Positions 17,733-27,146 are shown, counted from the first letter of the stretch. The stretch is DNA of 64,000 nucleotides from Ruminococcus sp. AF31-8BH (GCF_003460605.1 NZ_QTVN01000010.1:2501-66500), one strand, 5' to 3'. A program made the numbers and translations. Notes: a model not told the origin generated them from the sequence alone.

Positions 17733-17761
17733 ATACTATACCATGTATGAGAAAAATGCAA
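17733..17761 (-). promoter_or_regulatory. Promoter of asd
   Basis: Minus strand TTGCAT, 17-bp spacer, TAGTAT (an overlapping TATAGT gives 15 bp). Confidence 0.5.
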
Positions 17762-17863
17762 GTACTTTCTTGAATTTTATTGAATTAAAGTGATAAAAAA
17801 TGAAATTTATTATTTCATGCAAGCCATTTCGGCATAATGGAAATGGCTGAACTGCTGGATTTC

Positions 17864-19243
17864 TTAATTTTCTTCCAGGTATTTCTTATTACCAGCAATA
17901 ACTTTCTCCATCACATCCGGTCCCGGTGCACCGAGGGTGATACGCTTCTCCACACAGGTTTTCATGCTGATAGCCTCATAAATATCCTGCTCAAAGACCG
18001 GACTGATTTCCTTATATTCCTCAAGTGACAGCTCATCCAGGGAAATTCCCCTGTCAATACATTTGAGCACAAGCTGTCCTACGATTCCATGTGCATCACG
18101 GAAAGGAACACCGTGATTCACCAGATAATCTGCTGCATCTGTGGCATTGGTAAAGCCATTCTTTGCGCTGGCTTCCATGTTTGCCTTATTAAACTGCATA
18201 GTGGATACCATTCCGGTAAACAGCGCAAGGCAGCCCTTTACTGTGTCAATGGCATCAAAGGTCAGTTCCTTGTCCTCCTGCATATCTTTGTTATATGCAA
18301 GGGGAATGCCTTTCATGGTAGTGAGAATAGACATCAGCGCACCGTAAACACGGCCTGTTTTTCCTCTTACCAGCTCTGCAATATCCGGATTCTTCTTCTG
18401 CGGCATAATACTGCTTCCGGTGCTGTATGCATCATCAATTTCCACAAAACGATACTCATTGGAATTCCACAAAATGATTTCCTCTGAAAAACGGCTGAGG
18501 TGCATCATAATAGTAGAAAGGGCACATAACAGCTCAATGACATAATCTCTGTCAGATACGGAATCCATACTGTTTCTGGTTGGCTCGTCAAAATCCAGAA
18601 GCCTGGCGGTATATTCTCTGTCAAGAGGATAGGTAGTTCCTGCAAGGGCACCTGCTCCAAGGGGACAGGTATTCATTCGTCTGCGGATATCAAAAAGACG
18701 TCCTCTGTCACGGCGGAACATCTCAAAGTATGCACCCACATGATGTGCCAGGGTTACCGGCTGTGCCTTCTGCAAATGGGTAAAGCCAGGCATATAAGTA
18801 TGCACATTCTCTTCCATGATCTTCTGAAGAGCCTCAAGAAGTGCCTTCACCTCCTGGTCAATGGCGTCAATCTCATCGCGCACATACAGCTTCATATCCA
18901 GCGCCACCTGATCATTACGGCTTCTTCCGGTGTGAAGCTTCTTACCCGGATCTCCGATTCTGTCAATGAGATTGGCCTCCACAAAGCTATGAATATCCTC
19001 GTATTCAGATGTGATTGCAAGTCTGCCTGCCTTTACATCTGCAAGGATTCCCTCAAGTCCCTCAAGGATCTTGTCTCTTTCTTCTTCTGTCAGAATGCCC
19101 TGTTTGGCAAGCATTTTTACATGTGCCTTACTGCCGCGGATATCCTGCTCATAAAATTTCTGATCAAATGAAATGGACGCATTGAAATTATAAACCAGTT
19201 TGTCGGTTTCTTTTGTGAAACGTCCGCCCCAAAGCTGTGCCAT
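17864..19243 (-). CDS. argH: Argininosuccinate lyase
   Basis: Splits argininosuccinate to arginine and fumarate, the last step of arginine synthesis. 459 residues starting MAQLWGGRFTKETDKLVYNFNASI. It has the fumarase-superfamily signature GSSIMPQKKNPD, the HTGRSRNDQVA motif and the TPLQ-like GFTHLQKAQPVT segment. I set the start at 19243 because the 13 extra upstream residues are outside the family and GAGGAAAAA lies before this ATG. argG is not adjacent. It has its own promoter. Confidence 0.95.
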   Translation of the reverse strand: MAQLWGGRFTKETDKLVYNFNASISFDQKFYEQDIRGSKAHVKMLAKQGILTEEERDKILEGLEGILADVKAGRLAITSEYEDIHSFVEANLIDRIGDPGKKLHTGRSRNDQVALDMKLYVRDEIDAIDQEVKALLEALQKIMEENVHTYMPGFTHLQKAQPVTLAHHVGAYFEMFRRDRGRLFDIRRRMNTCPLGAGALAGTTYPLDREYTARLLDFDEPTRNSMDSVSDRDYVIELLCALSTIMMHLSRFSEEIILWNSNEYRFVEIDDAYSTGSSIMPQKKNPDIAELVRGKTGRVYGALMSILTTMKGIPLAYNKDMQEDKELTFDAIDTVKGCLALFTGMVSTMQFNKANMEASAKNGFTNATDAADYLVNHGVPFRDAHGIVGQLVLKCIDRGISLDELSLEEYKEISPVFEQDIYEAISMKTCVEKRITLGAPGPDVMEKVIAGNKKYLEEN

Positions 19244-19287
19244 ATATTTTTCCTCATTTCTTTCTAACTTTACTACATTCAAGTGCT

Positions 19288-19315
19288 AGTTTAACACACT
19301 TTATCTAAATTGCAA
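19288..19315 (-). promoter_or_regulatory. Promoter of argH
   Basis: Minus strand TTGCAA, 16-bp spacer, TAAACT. Confidence 0.5.
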
Positions 19316-19340
19316 AGAGAATTTCCAGGTTTCTTCTACT

Positions 19341-20024
19341 TTACTGCATTTTAGAGCCACATTCGCATTTTTCCTCTTCTTCCCTTTGTCGCTGCTTTTC
19401 CATGCTCTCCCGTTTGGAAAATACACAGCCGCAGTAATTCTGCCTGTACAATCCGTATTCATGGGAAAGCTCAATAGAACGTTTATAGCCGTTTTTCTTT
19501 TTAAAATCAGAAGGCAGATGTTCCACCTTGTAAATTTGGGACAGCTCCTGTCCAATCTCATTTATTTTTCCGGCATTTTTCAAAGGACTGATAGAAAGCG
19601 TAGTTGTAAAATAATCGTAGCCTCCCTGTTCTGCCAGTCTGGCAGCCTCCTCCATGCGAAGGCGGTAACATCTAAAGCACCGCTCCCCGCCTTCCGGTAC
19701 ATCCTCAAGTCCCCTTGCCATTTCATAAAAATCTTCTGGCTTATATTCTCCCTCTACAAATGCTACCGGATGAACAAATTCCATCTCACTAATCAGGCGT
19801 TGAATCTCTGATACTCTTTTTTCGTATTCCTCTTTTGGAGAAATATTGGGATTATAAAAAAATACTGTAACAGAAAAAAACCTGGAAAGATATTCCAGGA
19901 CGTAACTGCTGCAGGGTGCGCAGCAGGCGTGAAGGAAAAGTCTGGGGACTCTTCCCGCCTTCTGCTGCCCTTCAATTAATTTTTCAAGCTCTTTTTGGTA
20001 ATTTACATTTGCCAATTCTCTCAC
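19341..20024 (-). CDS. queH: Epoxyqueuosine reductase QueH
   Basis: Final reduction of epoxyqueuosine to queuosine in tRNA (QueH replaces QueG in many anaerobes). About 227 residues with the metal-cluster cysteines HACCAPCSSYVLE near the start, RCFRCYRLRMEEAA in the middle and NYCGCVFSK near the end. The start is unclear: the frame opens at a GTG (20024), 41 nt inside the psd gene, with no good ribosome-binding site; a TTG three codons later is an alternative. Coupling to psd is likely. Confidence 0.88.
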   Translation of the reverse strand: MRELANVNYQKELEKLIEGQQKAGRVPRLFLHACCAPCSSYVLEYLSRFFSVTVFFYNPNISPKEEYEKRVSEIQRLISEMEFVHPVAFVEGEYKPEDFYEMARGLEDVPEGGERCFRCYRLRMEEAARLAEQGGYDYFTTTLSISPLKNAGKINEIGQELSQIYKVEHLPSDFKKKNGYKRSIELSHEYGLYRQNYCGCVFSKRESMEKQRQREEEEKCECGSKMQ

Positions 20025-20865
20025 CCATTCTTACAATTGTTTCGTAACCGTTCTCTGAATTCTCCACAAGATCCGCATCCAGTCTTACCTTTCCATGCTG
20101 AATCAGCAGCACAATAGTGGAACCGCCGAATTCAAAATAACCTTTTTCTTCGCCTTTTTTTACCTGGCAGGCTTCCGGATGCAGGTTGGTGATCTTTCCT
20201 ACCATCATAGCTCCCACTTCCATCAGCACAAGCGTGCCGAACTGCCCCGTCTTTAATAGGCAGTACTCCCGGGTGTTCTCATGGTAAATGGGATACACCT
20301 CATTGGCAGCCGGGTTCACTGTGTGGAAAACCCCAGGAATCTCCACTGCCTGTGATTTCATTCCGTCTGCCGGATAACAGTAATGATGATAATCGTCTAC
20401 AGTCAGGCGAAGGATCAGGGCATAGCCACCAAGATACCGCTCTGTCAGCTTCTTATTTCCCAGAAGCCGTTCCAGAGTGTAGGGAGTATCTTTAATAAAA
20501 AACCGGGAATCACTTCCGATCCGGCTGACTGTCACCTTGCCGTCGCAGGGACTAACCAACACGCTTTCGTCCTCTGCAATCGGACGCTGGCCATCTTTCA
20601 GCCGTCTGGTGAAAAAATCATTATAAGAGCGGAAGCTGTCTCTGGTGCACACAGACAGATCAATGCCGTTTCGCTGTACAAATCCCGGCACCATTCCGGC
20701 AGAAAACCTGGTATTTAAAAACCAGCCGCCCAGCTTTGTCACAAAGGGCTGCACCAGGATCCGAAGACAAAGCCGACCGCCCCAGTCGTTGTAAAGGTGG
20801 CGGAGGAATTTGTCCTGCTCATTCTCTTCTATGGTAATGTTGCCTTTTCTGTCTATATACTTCAT
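19984..20865 (-). CDS. psd: Phosphatidylserine decarboxylase proenzyme
   Basis: Converts phosphatidylserine to phosphatidylethanolamine at the membrane. 293 residues. The self-cleavage/pyruvoyl site is FGGSTIV near residue 250, in place of the LGST of E. coli. Other family blocks are YNDFFTRRLK, SPCDGKVT and the catalytic His of DDYHHYCYPADG. It follows pssA in the same direction with a 57-bp gap, completing the two-step route. Start ATG has GGGAGGTACC. Confidence 0.93.
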   Translation of the reverse strand: MKYIDRKGNITIEENEQDKFLRHLYNDWGGRLCLRILVQPFVTKLGGWFLNTRFSAGMVPGFVQRNGIDLSVCTRDSFRSYNDFFTRRLKDGQRPIAEDESVLVSPCDGKVTVSRIGSDSRFFIKDTPYTLERLLGNKKLTERYLGGYALILRLTVDDYHHYCYPADGMKSQAVEIPGVFHTVNPAANEVYPIYHENTREYCLLKTGQFGTLVLMEVGAMMVGKITNLHPEACQVKKGEEKGYFEFGGSTIVLLIQHGKVRLDADLVENSENGYETIVRMGERIGKCKLPKRA

Positions 20866-20922
20866 AGGTACCTCCCAAACTTCTCTGAAATCAGATAGTT
20901 TCTGATCCTGATGCTGAAAATC

Positions 20923-21579
20923 TTACAGCAAATGGAACATCATGGACAGCGCAAGTGCCACCAGGGCAACCAGGAGGATCACCATAGGATTCTGAGGCTT
21001 CTTCACTTTAATGTCACTGATAAAAAGTACGCCGACCACAACCACTGCCACATGGATCACCAGAAGGAAGTTCGCTCCGCAGCCCTTCCGCAGAAGATAA
21101 ATAAAGGGAAGGATAATCGCCATAGAGGTGATAGGCAGTCCCTGGTAATACTGACGCAGCTCAGAAGTCTCATTCTGGCGCTTCTCTTCCATTACATTAA
21201 AGTAGCCAAGACGAATCACGGATGCCACACAGTACAGACACAAAATGATGATTCCAGGAATGCGGTCCATTCCCAGACAGTAGCAGATCAATGCCGGAAA
21301 TACGCCAAAACATACCACATCGCACAGGGAGTCGATCTGAATTCCGAATTTCTTCTCATCCTCTGTACGGTCCTTCTTGGTCCGCGCGATCTTCCCGTCA
21401 AACATATCACAAAGTCCGGACAGTGCCAGACACAAAATTGCAACCTTAAAATCCCCGGCCAGTGCCCTTGTCATGCCAAATACTGAAATTACCAGGCTTA
21501 TGTAAGTAAGCACCACCGTATAATCATAAAATCCAAGCATATCCTGTTTCTCCTTCTTCAAACGTTCTTCTTCCTTCAT
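20923..21579 (-). CDS. pssA: CDP-diacylglycerol-serine O-phosphatidyltransferase
   Basis: Makes phosphatidylserine from CDP-diacylglycerol and serine. 218 residues, several membrane helices, with the CDP-alcohol phosphotransferase signature CDMFDGKIARTK...FGIQIDSLCD (D-x2-DG-x2-AR-x-G-x3-D-x3-D) at about residues 57-87. The charged start (MKEEERLKKEKQD) precedes the first helix. It lies between the flippase-like gene and psd and supplies the Psd substrate. Confidence 0.93.
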   Translation of the reverse strand: MKEEERLKKEKQDMLGFYDYTVVLTYISLVISVFGMTRALAGDFKVAILCLALSGLCDMFDGKIARTKKDRTEDEKKFGIQIDSLCDVVCFGVFPALICYCLGMDRIPGIIILCLYCVASVIRLGYFNVMEEKRQNETSELRQYYQGLPITSMAIILPFIYLLRKGCGANFLLVIHVAVVVVGVLFISDIKVKKPQNPMVILLVALVALALSMMFHLL

Positions 21580-21603
21580 AGCAGCAAATCATATCCTTAT
21601 TTT

Positions 21604-22620
21604 CTATTTCTGTCTTCCTATGGTCATGTGGGCCACGCAGGTCATCACTGCACTGATCAACATCTGCCCGTAATAGGAAATTCCGCGGCTCAGCAGCATG
21701 GACGGCAGCATCAGGCTTCCAAATACGGGAACAAACATCACCATATACAAGGTCTCGCTGATTCCCATGCCTCCCGGCAGAGGAAGCATATCCACAGACA
21801 CAGAGATCACGGCTTGCAAAATGGTAATCGTCAGGATTCCATAAGAATGAAGTCCCAGGGCACGGTATACCCAGTAGGTCACAGTAAACAAAATGCATCT
21901 CTGGACAAAGGTGATCAGAAACACATTCAGGATCACTCTTTTGTGGCTGGCCCAGAATGCTGCAGTCTCGTGGTACTGATCCATGGAAGCCTCCAGCTTC
22001 TCAAGTCTGCTCTTCCTTGGCTTCAGAATCCGGATGTGCTCGATAAGCTTCAGCCCCGTTACCATGATCCATTTGGCAAGCCCGGGAGCAAACACCAGTA
22101 TCATCATAAAAGTGACGCAAAATACATTCAGGCCTACCCCAAGGTAGAACACCCACATGTAATCTCCCAGATAACCACGAAGAAATCCTCCGCCAAACAG
22201 GCAGATCACAAGGCCGATCACAACCAGCACCGCCTTGTAGGTGATGGTGACGATCATCAGCACCAGGGTGGTAACCGGAATGGGCAGCTTATCCTTCTTC
22301 ATATAAAAAATCTGCATAGGCTGTCCGCCGGAGGCAGACGGTGTGATGCAGCTGAAGAAAAATCCTACAAAGGAATACAGTGCACAGTGTCCCATTTTCA
22401 CACTGGTGCCAAGGGTTCTCATCATATAAAAGATGATCACCGATTCTCCCAGTATAAAAAGCACCACGCACACAATGCTAAGAAGCAGATATCTTGCATC
22501 TGCTTCCCTGGCTGTACTGATAATGTCCCCGATATCCTTACCGCGAAATACCAGATACATGGTAAGTCCGAAAACCACAACCAGAAATAAAAGGTTAAAA
22601 ACCGTTTGCTTCTTACTCAT
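21604..22620 (-). CDS. Flippase-like integral membrane protein (MprF N-domain/UPF0104 family)
   Basis: 338 residues with about eight hydrophobic helices. The family motif region ITPSASGGQPMQIFYM (about 90-105) and LPLPGGMGISE are those of the lysylphosphatidylglycerol-synthase transmembrane region. The catalytic aminoacyl-transferase domain of MprF is absent, so it is not a lysyl-PG synthase. Being first in an operon with pssA and psd, lipid translocation is a reasonable inference. Start is MSKKQTVFNLL at 22620 with AGGAAAG upstream; a GTG 39 nt earlier lacks a site. Confidence 0.85.
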   Translation of the reverse strand: MSKKQTVFNLLFLVVVFGLTMYLVFRGKDIGDIISTAREADARYLLLSIVCVVLFILGESVIIFYMMRTLGTSVKMGHCALYSFVGFFFSCITPSASGGQPMQIFYMKKDKLPIPVTTLVLMIVTITYKAVLVVIGLVICLFGGGFLRGYLGDYMWVFYLGVGLNVFCVTFMMILVFAPGLAKWIMVTGLKLIEHIRILKPRKSRLEKLEASMDQYHETAAFWASHKRVILNVFLITFVQRCILFTVTYWVYRALGLHSYGILTITILQAVISVSVDMLPLPGGMGISETLYMVMFVPVFGSLMLPSMLLSRGISYYGQMLISAVMTCVAHMTIGRQK

Positions 22621-22696
22621 AATATTTTTCTTTCCTGAAATCAAATTATTTCGCTTCACGGGAACCGCGAACTCCGCTTCGCTGCGTTTGCGTAGC

Positions 22697-22738
22697 GTAA
22701 TATATTCGTGCTATGCCCGAATATATTACTTCATTATA
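22697..22738 (-). promoter_or_regulatory. Extended -10 promoter and leader hairpin of the lipid operon
   Basis: Minus strand TGATATAAT (22733-22741) is an extended -10 without a clear -35. It is followed at once by GTAATATATTCG paired with CGAATATATTAC (12 bp, 9-nt loop). The next 40 nt are GC-rich with CGCTACG/CGAAGCG motifs, possibly part of a dispersed repeat. Confidence 0.5.
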
Positions 22739-22792
22739 TCATACCCACCACCAAAAGCATATCATAAATTATAGAAAAATGGAGGTTTCGAT

Positions 22793-23560
22793 ATGAATCC
22801 GCTTCTGGAAGTAAAGGATGTCAGCCTTTCTTACCATAGTCTTTCCGGGGAGACCGCTGCCCTTTCTCATATATCCTTTGATCTGATGCCCCAGGAGTTC
22901 CTGGCAATTGTAGGGCCCTCCGGGTGCGGCAAATCCACTTTGCTGAATCTGATCTGCGGACTGCTCCGCGCGGAGCAGGGAACCATTCTTATGGATGGAA
23001 AGCCTCTCACAGGCGGCAGCTCCCGCATTGGCTATATGCTGCAAAAAGACCATCTCTTAGAGTGGCGCAGCGTCTATCGCAATGTTCTCCTTGGACTGGA
23101 AATACGGGGGGAGCTTACAAAGGAAAAGCTCTCCTATGTAGATGAACTGCTGAAGCTTTATGAACTGGATAAGTTCCGGAACAGCCGTCCAAGCCAGCTC
23201 TCCGGCGGCATGCGTCAGCGTGCGGCACTGATCCGTACCCTGGCGTTAAAGCCGGATCTTCTGCTCCTTGATGAGCCCTTCTCGGCACTTGACTACCAGA
23301 CACGGCTGAATGTAAGTGATGACATTGGAAAAATCCTAAAAAAGCAAAAGAAGCCGGCAATTCTGGTTACTCATGATATTTCCGAAGCCATCAGCATGGC
23401 AGACCGGGTACTGATCCTTTCCCGGCGTCCTGCCTCTGTGGTAAAAATCGTTCCCATAGATCTGGATATGGAAGAGCGCACGCCTCTTGCATCAAGAAAT
23501 GCGCCTGCTTTCAAATCCTATTTCACCTTAATCTGGAAGGAGCTGAATCAGAATGCATGA
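22793..23560 (+). CDS. ABC importer ATP-binding protein (SsuB/TauB/NrtD type)
   Basis: 255 residues: Walker A GPSGCGKST, Q-loop LQKD, signature LSGGMRQRAA, Walker B LLLLDEPFSALD and H-loop VTHD. The EAISMADRVLILSRRP tail is typical of sulfonate, taurine, nitrate and thiamine-precursor importers. GGAGGTTTCG precedes the ATG. The stop overlaps the permease start by 8 nt. No substrate-binding protein gene is nearby, so the substrate is open. Its partner permease is interrupted, so the importer is probably inactive in this state. Confidence 0.9.
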   Translation: MNPLLEVKDVSLSYHSLSGETAALSHISFDLMPQEFLAIVGPSGCGKSTLLNLICGLLRAEQGTILMDGKPLTGGSSRIGYMLQKDHLLEWRSVYRNVLLGLEIRGELTKEKLSYVDELLKLYELDKFRNSRPSQLSGGMRQRAALIRTLALKPDLLLLDEPFSALDYQTRLNVSDDIGKILKKQKKPAILVTHDISEAISMADRVLILSRRPASVVKIVPIDLDMEERTPLASRNAPAFKSYFTLIWKELNQNA

Positions 23561-24245
23561 GCCCTCCCACGCACAAAAAGCATATCTTGCGCGGCAGAAA
23601 AGGGACCGTTGTCTTGTTGTTGGTGCAAGGCTTCTGGTCTTTCTTATTTTCCTGGCACAGTGGGAGATCTTCTCACGGCTTGGCTGGATCGATTCCTTTA
23701 TTTTCAGCAGCCCCTCCATGATCTTCCAGACCTTTGTGAAAATGGCACAGGACCAGTCTCTTTTTGTCCACATTGGCGCTACCTTAAAGGAAACCCTTCT
23801 TAGCTTCGCCTTTGTAGTTCTGGCAGGGCTTGGAATCTCCGTTTTACTGTGGAGCTGTCCCCGTCTTGCAAAGGTGCTGGAGCCGTACCTGGTGGTCCTG
23901 AACAGCCTGCCAAAGTCCGCCCTGGCGCCTCTTCTCATTGTATGGCTGGGTGCCAGACAGCGCACCATCATTGTGGCCGGAATGTCCGTGGCCATCTTCG
24001 GCTGCATCCTGAACCTGTACACAGGCTTCGGGGAAGTGAACCCGGAAAAGCGGAAGCTGATCCGCACTCTCGGCGGGGGCAAAAAGGAGGAGCTTCTGAA
24101 AATCGTTCTTCCTTCCTGCATCCCTCTGATCCTTGCAAATATGAAGGTGAACATCGGCCTTTGCCTGGTGGGCGTGATCATCGGGGAATTCATCGGCGCC
24201 AGACAGGGACTTGGGTACCTGATCATATATGGCAGTCAGACATTC
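23553..24245 (+). pseudogene. ABC importer permease, 5' part (codons 1-231), interrupted
   Basis: SsuC/TauC-type permease with several helices and the EAA-like loop (RTLGGGKKEELLKIVLPSCIPLI, about residues 168-190). Homology runs to IIYGSQTF (codon 231), where the last helix is still missing. Beyond this point the frame runs on to 24863 as antisense of the next gene and no longer looks like a permease. The missing 35-codon end lies at 28499-28606 in the same orientation. Removing 4,256 bp restores an in-frame protein of 265 residues, the normal family length. Interrupted by the element described at 24246-28501. Confidence 0.88.
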
Positions 24246-24264
24246 CAGCAGGTATGCATTCTGA
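24224..24264 (+). other. Left junction (attL-like) of the recombinase element
   Basis: Permease codons ending in TTC (24243-24245) join element DNA carrying CATTCTGA at 24257-24264. GCAGTCA sits at 24232-24238. Confidence 0.7.
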
Positions 24265-24419
24265 AGCTTTTTCGTATTCTATTTTACACATTTCATCTTT
24301 CAAGCTGTTATTTCCAGTTACAGCTGTGTTCTCTTTTCTTTCCACTTCTTATAACGAATCGTTTTCCAATTTTCCTTCAAAAAAGAAAATATTTTTTTCA
24401 AAAACAGGGTGTTCTTTTT

Positions 24420-24911
24420 TTACCCTTCCAGGCAGTCAAACGCGATTCTTTCATCTCCTCTTTCCAGGTGAATGATTCCGCATTCCTGAAAGCCAAATTT
24501 CTTCAAAGCCCCCTGCATAGGCTTGTTGTCCCTGTGGGTGTCGATGCGCAGATAGCCGCTTCTTTCCATTCCAAAAGTAAAGGCGGCACGGGTGACGCCT
24601 TTGGTCTCTCCATCAGATGCTACTCTGTGGATTACGCCGTAGGGCTTCTGGCTGCTGTGCCATGCACCGTTTTCAATCACGCGGTAAGTTGGATCCTCTC
24701 CCATAAAAAATACGAAGGTGCCCACGATTTTGCCTTTTTCCTCGCACACGTAGGAAATCCCCTGTTTTACATCATTTTCTACCGTAGAGACCTCCGGGTA
24801 GCGGTCCTCCCACTGGTTGGGGTTTCCGTTGTTTTTCATAAATTCTCTGGCGATTTTATATAAATTCAGAATCTGGGGCAGATCCTGGGAAGTGGATTTT
24901 CTTATGTTCAT
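24420..24911 (-). CDS. GNAT family N-acetyltransferase
   Basis: 163 residues with the acetyl-CoA fold: N-terminal RKSTSQDLPQILNLYKIAREFM, central GKIVGTFVFF strand, IHRVASDGETKGV region in place of a canonical R/Q-x-x-G-x-G/A loop, then YLRIDTHRDNKPMQGALKKFGFQECG, the usual C-terminal strand-helix. Substrate unknown. AAAGGATAT lies before the ATG. It is the cargo gene nearest the left end of the inserted element, on the opposite strand to the permease. Confidence 0.87.
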   Translation of the reverse strand: MNIRKSTSQDLPQILNLYKIAREFMKNNGNPNQWEDRYPEVSTVENDVKQGISYVCEEKGKIVGTFVFFMGEDPTYRVIENGAWHSSQKPYGVIHRVASDGETKGVTRAAFTFGMERSGYLRIDTHRDNKPMQGALKKFGFQECGIIHLERGDERIAFDCLEG

Positions 24912-24983
24912 TGTTTTATATCCTTTCTTGTTGATCCGACTTTTTGTTTCCTATCTTCGGAAAAATAGTACGCCGTCTGGCGC

Positions 24984-26534
24984 TTAATCTGTAGTATAGC
25001 ATATTCTGCAAAGCTCACACAAGAATATTGTCTGTCCCAGTTTTCCTTTTTGGAGAACTTCCAGCCTTTCCGGGAATACCGTGATTTTTTCTACAGTTTC
25101 CAGCATGCCAAAAACACAGGCTTTTGAAATGCACTGATTTTGCAGGAGAAACTGACGGATCGTTTCCAAGCGTTCTTCCGGCGTGGGGAAAGATCTGTGA
25201 GAGTTTTCCTTTGGAATATTCCGTATGTTTTGTTCCTGTATTTTACTTTGCAGGTCAAGCTGTTTTTCTTTGTAAAGGGATTCGTCAATGAGACCTTCTA
25301 AATATTTTTCCAGGAGAAGGGACTGCTGCTGGCGGAGCTTTTGATGGTATTGCTGGGAGTGTGCCTGTTCTTTTTGCCGGGTTTCCTGCAGGCATTCTTT
25401 TAGAAGCTTTAGAAAGATTTTTGCCAGTAACTCTTCTGCTTCACAGCAACTGCTGTTAGTAAAAATAGAATTCGCCAGAAAAGAAAACAGACCGTTTTCT
25501 TCCAGATGAATATTATCACAGCCGCCTTCTTTTCCGGGTTTGGTTCTGCCTTGTTCCAGGTAGGTACGGCATTTCCACTGACAGATTTGGTCATGCTTTC
25601 GCTTTCTGGTAGTGCGGTAAAAAGGAGCGCCGCACAGACCGCAGACCAACTTGCCGCTTAATATATGTTTTCCAGGGTTAATGCCTACTGTTTTTTTTCC
25701 TGCCCGTTTATCGATTTCCCGATTTGCTCTCTCCCACAACTCCTTGGAAACAATGGCGGGAATCCGGTTTTCGTAGACATATTGGTCCTCATTTGGATTT
25801 TTCACCATCTGTTTGGTGTCGAAATCAAAGTGCCTGCGGTTCATCACCACTGTCCCTTTATTGATGGGATTGCGGATCATCCGGCGGATGTCGGAGTCGG
25901 AAAAACAGGTTCCGTTTCGTTTTCGAATTCCTTTTTCCCGGAGGAGCCGGGCGATGGTCCTGCTGCCGTAGCCCGCGGCACACAGCTCATACATCTGGCG
26001 TTTCACCTGCGCTTCCTCTTCGATGATTTCGAAACTTTTATCTGGCAGTTTCCGGTAGCCGTAAGTGTTGGAAGTGAGCATCAGGGCATTCCCCGTCTGC
26101 TGGCGGTGCTTATGGGCATTGTTTATTTTGCGGCTTAGCTCCCGGCTGTACTCCTCTGCCAGAATGGCCTTGATCCCTGTGATCAGACTGTCATCTGCCG
26201 TGTAAAACCGCTGTTCCAGGTACAGATACAGCTTTTTCCTGCAGGATACCAGCCGGTCGATAAAAATGTACCAGTCTTTTGTGTTGCGCATGAGACGGTC
26301 CTGGGATTTGATCACCACCACGTCAAACCGTTTTCCAAGAAGATCCTCAAAAAGCCGCTGGTACTGTTCCCGTCCCCGAACGCTGGTGCCGGATCTGCTT
26401 TCAATGTATTCGTCTGCCAGAAACCAGTTCAGGCGGCGGACGCATTCTCTTGCCTCCGCCGCCTGTCTTACCAAGGCGTCCCTCTGGCACTCTTCCTCCG
26501 TGCTGCATCTGCAGTAGATTACGGCGCGGATCAT
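24984..26534 (-). CDS. Large serine recombinase
   Basis: Site-specific recombinase that cuts both sites with a 2-bp stagger through a phosphoserine. 516 residues. The resolvase domain (1-150) has the catalytic Ser in YCRCSTEEECQ and the SQDRLMRNTKDW and AILAEEYSRELSRK blocks. The recombinase domain (about 160-260) includes GYRKLP and RMIRNPINKGTVVMNRR. A zinc ribbon follows at CGLCGAPFYRTT (about 315-365), then a coiled-coil region (about 385-440, QEKEQAHSQQYHQKLRQQQ-like). It appears intact. Its ATG overlaps the stop of the 63-residue gene (ATGA), so the two are probably coupled. It most likely moved the element in which it sits. Confidence 0.93.
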   Translation of the reverse strand: MIRAVIYCRCSTEEECQRDALVRQAAEARECVRRLNWFLADEYIESRSGTSVRGREQYQRLFEDLLGKRFDVVVIKSQDRLMRNTKDWYIFIDRLVSCRKKLYLYLEQRFYTADDSLITGIKAILAEEYSRELSRKINNAHKHRQQTGNALMLTSNTYGYRKLPDKSFEIIEEEAQVKRQMYELCAAGYGSRTIARLLREKGIRKRNGTCFSDSDIRRMIRNPINKGTVVMNRRHFDFDTKQMVKNPNEDQYVYENRIPAIVSKELWERANREIDKRAGKKTVGINPGKHILSGKLVCGLCGAPFYRTTRKRKHDQICQWKCRTYLEQGRTKPGKEGGCDNIHLEENGLFSFLANSIFTNSSCCEAEELLAKIFLKLLKECLQETRQKEQAHSQQYHQKLRQQQSLLLEKYLEGLIDESLYKEKQLDLQSKIQEQNIRNIPKENSHRSFPTPEERLETIRQFLLQNQCISKACVFGMLETVEKITVFPERLEVLQKGKLGQTIFLCELCRICYTTD

Positions 26535-26722
26535 AAAAAAGTGCCTTCGTATTTATTTATTTTTTCTTTCAGGGCTATTTTCTCAAGAGGAGATATCAAA
26601 TTCTCGTCCTCTAAAATGTCCGCAAGATATTCCAGAATTTTCCTCTTGGAAAAAACGGCAGACCTTTCTTCATCACAAACATTTTTCCCATTTCCTTCAC
26701 TTCTGTTTTCACACGGAAGCAT
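26531..26722 (-). CDS. 63-residue protein coupled to the recombinase
   Basis: The hydrophilic product begins MLPCENRSEGNGKN. Its C-terminal half (KRKILEYLADILEDENLISPLEKIALKEKINKYE) is a predicted charged helical pair. AGAGGAG lies 9 nt before the ATG, and the stop overlaps the recombinase ATG by 4 nt. I do not recognise a named family. The coupling suggests an accessory role, for example a directionality or regulatory factor, but this is inference. Confidence 0.7.
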   Translation of the reverse strand: MLPCENRSEGNGKNVCDEERSAVFSKRKILEYLADILEDENLISPLEKIALKEKINKYEGTFL

Positions 26723-26892
26723 AGCACATTTCTCCTCTGGCTGACAGCAGATTCAGGGAATCCGTCTCCTGTTCCCTAATTCGCTTTTTGTCATTATATG
26801 CAGGCCGCTTAACCAAATAGCACTCCCATATTTGCATCAACTACTGCCGCCGGCTCAGTTGCAACATATATGGACTGTCGTCTCCAGGCAAA

Positions 26893-27129
26893 TTATTTGC
26901 TTGGCGGCGTATCGATCATGTGCCATTCCCACTCCGGGTCGATGACTGCATCCGCACTTTCCAGAACTGCACAGTCTTTATCGCATCCGTCCACCGCGCA
27001 GGAACAGGCCATGCCAGCCTTCTCAAAATGTCCTGGTTCTCCCTCGTAGCGCACACACCACAGTCCCCGGTAATGCATCCGCTTGCAAAGACCGTATTCA
27101 TACTCGTATTTTACTGTTTTTTCTCCCAT
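26893..27129 (-). CDS. Small Cys-rich hypothetical protein
   Basis: 78 residues with seven cysteines, several in pairs (CSCAVDGCDKDCAV), suggesting metal binding. It begins 17 bp after the DUF4832 gene, with AAGGAGACAC 11 nt before the ATG, and so is probably co-transcribed with it. No homologous family is recognised. The 170 bp between it and the recombinase partner gene holds no further gene, only a possible TATAAT at 26793-26798 (minus strand). Confidence 0.6.
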   Translation of the reverse strand: MGEKTVKYEYEYGLCKRMHYRGLWCVRYEGEPGHFEKAGMACSCAVDGCDKDCAVLESADAVIDPEWEWHMIDTPPSK

Positions 27130-27146
27130 ATTCTATGTGTCTCCTT

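Noticed and set aside
24246..24863. C-terminal continuation of the permease frame to 24863
   Set aside because: Past codon 231 it is antisense to the acetyltransferase gene and unlike any permease; the true end is at 28499-28606.
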